This document shows positions 57,480 through 64,000 of a stretch of 64,000 nt of DNA, in pieces. The DNA is from Mrakia gelida (lineage: Eukaryota > Basidiomycota > Tremellomycetes > Cystofilobasidiales > Mrakiaceae): the NCBI GenBank assembly GCA_024345305.1, contig BRON01000014.1, forward strand, positions 310,001-374,000, written 5' to 3'. Within the stretch, counting starts at the first letter, position 1, and each line of letters opens with the position of its first letter. Position numbers and translations under genes: made by a program. Under the pieces are notes generated by a model. It ran no database searches and was not told the origin of the DNA. It was given only the letters and a program-made list of their open reading frames with translations.

Positions 57480-60400
57480 ATGCTCTCCTCCTCCCCACCA
57501 TCCTCGCCATCTCGCCCTTCCACCATCTCCACTCCTTCGTCTTCCTCTTCCTCTCGGACTCCAACCTCGAAACGAACGAAATCTTCCTCGCCTCGTTCTC
57601 TCCTGGGCAAGCTCGCTATCGGTGCCTCCTTCGCTCTCTCTTTCGCGACAGAGGTCGAGGCGGCTGGCAAGGCTGGAACGTTTGAGATCGTGGGGAACTC
57701 GGGAGTATCAGCCCAGCAGGTGAGTGGGAAAACTTTCTTTCTTCGCTCTCACCGGGAGGCTCGAGGGAGAGAAAGCCGTCGTATTTTTGGGGGAGGGAGG
57801 GAGCGAGGATCAAGAGGGGTCGAGCGAGAGGAAGAAGGGGTTGTTGCTCGCTTTCTCGCAGCTTGAAGGGTGCTTGAGCCTCTCAAAGATGAGCTGGATC
57901 CATCTCCAGAGTCTCAAAAACCTTCTCAAGCTCCGCATGGACTTCCTTCGCGCTTGCCGACCTTGACGGGGAGCTCATCGAGTTCGAGAGAACGAAGGTG
58001 TTTTCAGCCCCCGCTGACTGACTTTCGTTCTTCTCCACGTCCAGCTCTTCCTCGGTGCTCCCAACAAGGTCTACGTTATCGACAAGACTGAGAACAACCC
58101 TATGCGAGTCACTGGAGCTCAGGGAGAACATGGTTCGTTCTCGTTTTCCCTTCTCTCGATTCCCCGACCGAGCTCACCCTTCAGCCCACCTCCTCCCCCA
58201 ACCCTCGGTCAACTCGCTCCAACCTCCCTCCCTTCCCTTCGCTGACCTTTTCCCTGCCTTCTCTTGCTTCTTCTTGATCTACTACAGCCGCCTGGGGTAG
58301 CGAGTACGCTCTCGACACCAATACCGCTCGAGCCATGGACATCGTCTCGAACTCGTTCTGGTGCGTCTCGTCGATCTCTCCTCGGCCTTCCTCTCGCACC
58401 GCTCACGCGAGGCTGATCCTTTCTTCTCTCCCCTTCTTATCTCTACAGTGCTGGAGGAACCGTGTTAGGAAACGGAACTTGGCTCAACGGTTCGTTTCTC
58501 TGTCGAACTCCACTCATCCTTTCACGCGTCGCTGACTCACGCTTCTCTCCCTTTCTGTCCCTCCTACAGTCGGAGGAAACCAAGGAATCACCTGGGGAGG
58601 AGAGACCGCTGCTTCTCAAACGGGAGGAGCTCCCTACGACGACTACGACGGAGGGAAAGCCATTCGATTCCTCGATCCTTGCGAGGACGACGACACGTGC
58701 GAATGGGGAGATTACCCTGCTCTCTACATGACCACGAGGAGGTGGTACCCGACGCTGGAGACTCTCGAGGATGGGAGTGCGATCATCATCGGAGGGTGCG
58801 AATGGGGAGGCTACGGTGAGCGATCTTCTTTGCTTTCATTCTTGTGCGTTTCGACGAGCTAATGAGTTCTCGCTTCCGTCTCGTTCTCCCAGTCAACACC
58901 GCCGACGAGAACAACCCAACTTACGAGTTCTTCCCCAGCAAAGGAGCTCCTGTGACGATGAACATCTTGCAGAACTCGCTACCTGCCAACTTGTTCGCGT
59001 TGACCTGGTTGCTGCCGAGTGGTGAGTCTCGCGTTGACGAGGGAAGGTCGCGTTCGTTCCTCTTTCTCGTTGCTGATCACGTCCTTTTCGTGCTCTTTCT
59101 CGCCTCCAGGAATGCTCTTCATCCAAACCAACTGGGCTACCGAGATCTTCGACTACAAGAACGGAGTTGAATGTTCGTTCCCCTCTCTTGCCTTCTTCTC
59201 CTCCTCTTCCCCTCGCTGACCTCTCGATCCCCTTCTCTCCTCCCGACCCACTTTTTCCTCGTATCCAGACGCTCTCGACGACATCCCCGGTGCCGTTCGA
59301 ACCTACCCTGCCTCAGGCGCCACAGCCATGCTACCTCTCACTCCCGCCAACAACTGGACGGCTACGGTCCTCTTCTGTGGAGGAACTGATCTTCTCGCCG
59401 ATCAGTGGGTCACCAACTGGAACATTGCTGGCTACCCTGCGGATAAGAGTTGTGTCAAGGTGACTTCTACGCGAGAAGAAGGAGTACTTCGCGAGAAGAG
59501 GGAGTAGGTGACATTCGACGCTGACTTCGACTTCTCTTCTTTCTCCAGATGACTCCTGACGTCTCTGTAGAGTGGGAGGTAGAAGATTCACTTCCAGAAG
59601 GTCGGACGATGGGCGAGGTATGAAATATTCTCTGTTCTGAACTCGTGGCTGCTTCAAGCGCCCTCCAGCGACTCACACGAACTAACGTCGCGTCCTGTCT
59701 CCCCTTCTCTTCGCTTCCCCTCTTTGACAGTTCATCATCCTCCCCGACGGCCGAATGTGGATGGGAAACGGAGCCGCTCTTGGTACTGCTGGTTACGGAA
59801 ACGAGACTTGGGCCGTCGGACGATCTTATGCGGATCAACCTCTGCACACGTCCTACTACTTCGACTCCACGCAGCCCTCAGGATCAAAGTGGGCCGAGGC
59901 CGGTGTCTCGACGGTCGATCGTCTCTACCACAGCACCGCTACCCTTCTTATGGATGGATCAGTCTTGGTTTCTGGCAGCAACCCCAACCCCGATTGTGAG
60001 TTTCGTTGTTCGTCTCGTCCGTCGACTCGACGTCGCGCTGACTCTCTCGAACCATCCCGTTCTTCTACAGACGTTGACAAGACCATCGATCCTACCATCA
60101 CCTACGTTACTCAGTACCAAGTCGAGCACGTAAGTCTTTCACACCTCTCAATCTTCCTTCCTTTTCTCAAGCTTCGCTCGGCGCGTCGAAAGTCGAAGCT
60201 GATCCGTTTACTTTCTTCCCTCCTTCCTCAGTTCTACCCCGACTACTACGACGAGGTTCGACCCGAGCCCACTGGACTTCCCACCAACCTCAACTACGGA
60301 GGAGATTACTTCAACGTCTCTCTGCCCGCCGCCGCCTTCGCTCAATCCTCGTACATCAACTCGACCACCTTCGTCGTTTCGCGAACTGGATTCTCGACTC

Positions 60401-60904
60401 ACGCGATGAACAGTGAGTGTCCACTCTCGTCTGCCTTCCTGATCTATCGACCCAAGCTGACCCTTTCTCTCTTCCTTGCTGCGGTCAGTGGGTATGCGAC
60501 ACGTCGAGCTCGACCACACCTTCACCGCCGCCGCCGACGGATCAGCCATCTTCCACGTCTCTCACCTTCCTCCCAACGCCGCTATCCTCGTCCCCGGTCC
60601 AGCCCTCCTCTTCGTCGTCGTTAACGGAGTGCCTTCTCAAGCGCAGTGGATCAACGTCGGATCAGGAGTCATCGAAACCCAACCCACCTCCCCAGCTGCA
60701 GCTCTGCCAGCGTCCTCGATGCCTCAGGCGCTCAGCTCGCAGGAGGACTCTTCGACGACTACCAAAGCCGCCTCCGGAGCTTCCGAGACTGGATCGAGTT
60801 CGGGTGGGTCGAGCTCTGGAGCTGAGAGGAGGTTGGGTGGTGCTGGAGGAGGAGCGATGGTGATTCTGGGAGTCGCGTCGCTGTTGACTTTCCTCTCGCT
60901 CTGA
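57480..60904 (+). CDS. Glyoxal-oxidase-type copper radical oxidase (AA5-like), GPI-type tail, 13 exons, 686 aa
   Basis: Model: join(57480..57719, 58045..58132, 58288..58360, 58449..58489, 58570..58815, 58893..59021, 59110..59172, 59269..59459, 59549..59617, 59731..59995, 60071..60129, 60232..60412, 60489..60904). The copper-radical residues of the family can be placed: Cys134 (FCAGG), Tyr207 (RWYPT), Tyr446-His447 (RLYHS) and His545 (FSTHAM), the Cys-Tyr pair forming the cofactor. A hydrophobic segment near residues 42-60 acts as signal peptide or anchor, after a basic Ser-rich head. The Ser/Gly-rich end and hydrophobic tail (VILGVASLLTFLSL) suggest a GPI anchor. Such enzymes oxidise aldehydes or alcohols to acids and produce H2O2 at the cell surface. 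Substrate not predictable. Intron 1 is 325 bases. Confidence 0.93.
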
Positions 60905-62122
60905 GCACCCTTCATCTCATCTTTCCTAGACGACTTGCATTTATATCTATAGTTCCCACTCCCTTTCTTCGCCGCTGCTTATCTTTCTCTACTTTCGCTT
61001 TCATCTTCGCTCGTCGCTTCTCAACCACGGACTTCTCGTCTTGCACTTCTCCTCCCCCTCCCTCCTTTCCCACACCCTCACTTCGCTTCCCCTAGTCTCT
61101 CCCACTCCCTACGTACTTCCTTGATCGACTAGCTTGCTAGATCTTTCCCTTCATCTCTTCATCTCCCATTATCCTTATCGATTTGCATCTCAACCTCGTT
61201 CGCCACCTCGCATCCCTCTGCTCTTCCCTCCCTTAGACGTATCTACTCACTCCCCCTATTCTTGCAACCCTTCACCTCACGATCTTTTGTTTTTCTTGCT
61301 TGCTTCTCGTCGATCTCACATGGACTCACCCTCGCATCGAAGTTAAGCCTGATCGTCGACGGCGCGTCGAGAGGAGAAAGGAGAGCAGCGAGTGCGATGA
61401 GACGGCTTGGCTGCTGGTGAAGAGCAGGTTGAGGCTTGAAGGTCTTGAAGGAGAGATATATACCACTACAGGGGTCTGGACTCTAGACTCTAAAGGCGAG
61501 GTCCAGCAGGGTCCAGCCTTTTGAACTGGAGAAACAAACGCCTCGTCTTCGAATGGACGTTCACGCTTCGATCAGTTGTCGAGAGCAGACCAACGTGAAC
61601 GTGGAAAGAAGGCTTTTGAGAGAGAGAGCGAAAGCTAGTAGTTGGATGAGCTGCCGAAGAGTAAGATCTACTTCGCAGGCCCCTCTCGTCCTCGGAGAGA
61701 AGAGAAGGGCGAGGGTGGGAAGCAAATGAGTCGACCGAGACGCGAGACGTGCGACGCGACGAGGAGGCATCGGAGGTCGCAGCGATGGTATGATGCTTGG
61801 CCTTTCCAACGTCTGTTCACCGAAACAGACGATGGCGGCTGAAGGCTGCTTTCGGCTGTACTGAAGATTTTGGGGTGGGGCGAGACTTGAGCGATCGGTT
61901 CCGAGGAGGTGGATTGAGTGAGTCGGCGACTCAAAGGAGGCACGACTCGTCGTCGAAAAAGCCCAACGAGCCCTTCTCTTCCTGGGAGGTGACTCGGTAG
62001 GATAGAGAGACAGCCTTCCAAGGCATAAGCTACTAAAGACTTCTACCGAAGGGATGCAACCACGAGGCTTGGGTCCGACAAGTTCTCGTTGAGCTCCAGA
62101 CGCGTCGCGCTTTCCCGTTATC
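60905..62122. other. Long stretch without a supported gene
   Basis: Begins with the 3' untranslated region of the oxidase gene (pyrimidine-rich, 60905-61330). From about 61500 to 62120 several frames are open on both strands but lack splice sites. This is where the missing 5' half of the PriA-like copy would be expected; no signal peptide could be found. Confidence 0.4.
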
Positions 62123-62957
62123 TGTGACAATCGCTCTGGATGCGTTGGATGGACTCACTACACCGACGGTCGATGCTACACCTTCACTGGGTGAGGCTCG
62201 AAGACAGCTTTTGGGTTCATTCCCGACGCGATGAGAGCTGACCGGTCTTCCCGCTTCCTCCCTCTCTGTAGATATCCCTCGATCTGTAGTGGCTGGGGAA
62301 ATTACCACGGCTGGAGCGAGGGGTTCATCCAGAGGTGCGACGGAACGCCTGGCTACGTCTTCAGCCCCGATGGGACGTGTATCTACACCGGAGGAGCTGC
62401 CTACTCGGACGCTGCCTAAGCTCAAGCTTGCCCCACTGTAGGATCTCAGGGTAACGCTGGAGTCGCTGCACCTCTCGCCTCGCCAGCTTACAAGAAGAAG
62501 CGAAACGTCGTCGTCGAGCAGTCGATCTTCAGGGGAGGGAAGGTCTGCCCTATCGGAGAGATGGCCTGCCCCCTCAAGAAGGGTTTCGGATGCGTCAATG
62601 TGAAGGAGAGCCTCAAGTGAGTCGCGTCGAGCTCGTTACCTTTCCGTCGTCTCTCGAACCTTCCCATTGACTCCCTCTCCTCTCCTCTCCCCTCCCTCAT
62701 CTTCAGCTCGTGTGGAGGATGCATCGGAGGAGCCGGAGTCGACTGCTCAGACATCATCGGAGCGGATGAAGTCGCGTGCGAGCTCGGATCTTGCGTCGTT
62801 CGTGAGTGCCCTCCTTCTCGACGCGTTTCGGTTTCGTCTCGTTTCTCCACCGAAAGAAGCTGATCAGATCCTCTATCCCCTCTTCACCCCCGCCAAAACA
62901 GGATCGTGCACCCGAGGGCACACTCTCTCTCCCAGCGGACAGTGCCTCAAGCAGTAA
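62123..62957 (+). pseudogene. Second PriA-like copy: 5'-truncated, in-frame stop
   Basis: Exons: about 62123..62190, 62272..62616, 62707..62801, 62902..62957, matching the splice pattern of the copy at 28598-29706 on the other strand. The translation GRCYTFTG, YPSICSGWG, SPDGTCIYTGGAAYSDAA, then CPIGEMACPL, SCGGC, CELGSCVV and CTRGHTLS is clearly the same family. A TAA at 62417-62419 replaces the Tyr codon present in the other copy (SDAA-Y-AQSC), after which the frame continues open to a normal stop at 62955-62957. The exon encoding the signal peptide is missing: a TGA lies in frame shortly upstream and no acceptor is available. Cysteine-coding positions remain intact, so decay looks recent. 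Confidence 0.78.
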
Positions 62958-63609
62958 ATCCTCAAGCCTCGCGCCGTTGGCACCCTTTGTTTTGATTGTC
63001 GTTTGCCTTTCATTTCGCTTTAGACTCTTTAATTTCGGCTCTCTTTCGTTTCTTTCCGCTTTCTTCTTCGCTTTACTTCTCATCGAGCATAGCACATTTG
63101 GGTTTTAGGTTTCATCTTCTCTATGCATCAGGTCTTCGTCAACACTCGAAAACGTCGAGGCTCGTTCGCACTCGATCTTGTTCCTCGAAAGATCCTCTTT
63201 CGGATCTCCCAACCTCTCTTCTCTACCAGACCATACCAGTTGTGTCATACGTATCTTCACTCCCGTGCTCGAAGAGAGGGTCGTCGAAATCGTTCCCTCG
63301 CTGAATCCTTCTCACCTCGTCGCGTCGAGTCGAAACGACTGAAGAAAGCGGAACTCGGTTCGTCCTCACCCTTCCTCAACAGGAAGCAGATAAGGAACAC
63401 GTGGGATAAAGAGGGAGGGTGAATGCTAGGTATAGCGTGGTGTCAAGAAGATGCAAAGAAAGGGAAGAACGAAGCGTGTAAAGCGAAGAGCAAAGCGAGG
63501 CGATAAACTAATGCAAGAAGTCCTGATTGTCCACTCCACGAACTACATAAGAGAAGATCCCCCAACAGTCCGTCTAGTCCAAGCGATGCAAAAGAATGAG
63601 AGAGGGGGT
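62958..63609. other. Convergent intergenic region
   Basis: 3' sides of the PriA-like copy (plus) and the GPI-type gene (minus). No coding signal. The first 150 bases are T-rich, as in 3' untranslated regions. Confidence 0.4.
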
Positions 63610-64000
63610 TTACCAAGCAGCGAGTCCAACGACGGCGAGGACACCAGCGACGGCGAACGACGAGAGGGAGAGGGTGGAGGAAGCGGAGGAGGCAGCTCCG
63701 GTGGTAGCAGCAGCGGCAGAAGCGGAAGCTCCAGAGGCCTTAGCGGAGGCGGAAGCGACCTTGGATCCAGTGACGGAGGCGGAAGCTCTGTGAGGCGAGA
63801 AGAGAGGGGAGGAGGAAGAGGTCTGAGTTTCGAAGTTCGGTTCGTTCGACGCGAGGAGAGCAGGAAGGTTCGGATCACTCACCCAGCGGGAACTGAGGAT
63901 CCACCAGTGCCAGCAGCGGTGGACTGAGCGAAGGCAGGGAGAGTGGAGGACTCGACGGCGGAGGTGGCCTCAACGGAGACGGTCGAAGTTCCTTGCTCGA
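63610..64000 (-). CDS. C-terminal end of a secreted, probably GPI-anchored Ser/Ala-rich protein (partial)
   Basis: Two exons, complement(63883..64000, 63610..63787), joined in frame by an intron with GTGAGT and TCACAG ends; the gene continues beyond the window. The sequence is Thr/Ser/Ala-rich (STVSVEATSAVESST, then SAKASGASASAAAA) and ends in a small-residue stretch followed by a hydrophobic tail (FAVAGVLAVVGLAAW). That is the layout of a GPI-attachment signal in fungal surface proteins. The N-terminal domain that would identify the family is outside the window. Confidence 0.7.

Noticed and set aside
61561..62130. 189-codon minus-strand frame next to the PriA-like pseudogene
   Set aside because: Low-complexity Ser/Leu/Arg composition, no ATG-context, introns or family match.
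1..64000. tRNA, rRNA, CRISPR array, insertion sequence or LTR element
   Set aside because: No tRNA-like A/B boxes with a foldable cloverleaf, no regular spaced repeats and no transposase or reverse-transcriptase motifs were seen on either strand. A dedicated scan (tRNAscan-SE, RepeatMasker) would be decisive.

Overview
The window reads as the nuclear genome of a basidiomycete fungus, most likely a red-yeast-type member of the Pucciniomycotina (for example a Microbotryomycete). That placement is my inference. It rests on GC-rich sequence, genes cut by up to 13 short introns of roughly 60 to 130 bases, donors mostly GTGAGT/GTGAGC but often GTTCGT, GCTGAC-type branch sites, and the gene set (Ssk2 and Bck1 MAPKKKs, a CSL transcription factor, a copper-radical oxidase, Grg1/CCG-1). 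No bacterial features, CRISPR array, tRNA or intact transposon was seen. All gene models were spliced by hand; exon phases were checked so that each model stays open, except where a lesion is reported.

Layout. 1-4.6 kb: a possible partial gene end, a serine-rich hypothetical gene and a 4-exon unknown gene. 4.7-12.6 kb: SSK2 (HOG-pathway MAPKKK, minus) and a PhzF-family gene (plus). 12.8-17 kb: a decayed copy of a Grg1-like gene, an F-box-like gene, a three-module DUF3072 gene and the intact Grg1-like gene. 17.5-27.5 kb: an IQ-motif protein and BCK1 (cell-wall-integrity MAPKKK), both minus. 28.6-29.7 kb: a frameshifted PriA-like secreted-protein gene. 31-37.4 kb: an RBM39/Rsd1-like splicing factor and a divergent RING-finger/SUMO-interacting protein. 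37.7-44.1 kb: an arrestin-like protein, a membrane-anchored histidine-phosphatase-family protein and a RraA-family protein. 44.7-51.7 kb: a Zn2Cys6 factor and a CSL-family factor. 52-56.6 kb: a disturbed segment with a small gene carrying an in-frame stop, a Pho80-like cyclin with a broken 5' end, and head-to-head with it a 5'-truncated, frameshifted Ran1-like kinase. 57.5-60.9 kb: a glyoxal-oxidase-type copper radical oxidase with a GPI-type tail. 62.1-63 kb: a second PriA-like copy, also broken. 63.6-64 kb: the end of a GPI-type secreted protein running off the window.

Functionally the segment is rich in stress and surface signalling: the top kinases of the HOG and cell-wall-integrity cascades lie about 10 kb apart, beside splicing, ubiquitin/SUMO and transcription factors. 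Nothing suggests one shared pathway cluster. The most unusual signals are a symmetric-exon DUF3072 array, a recurrent CGACGCGTCG element beside intron branch sites, and several gene remnants that retain introns.
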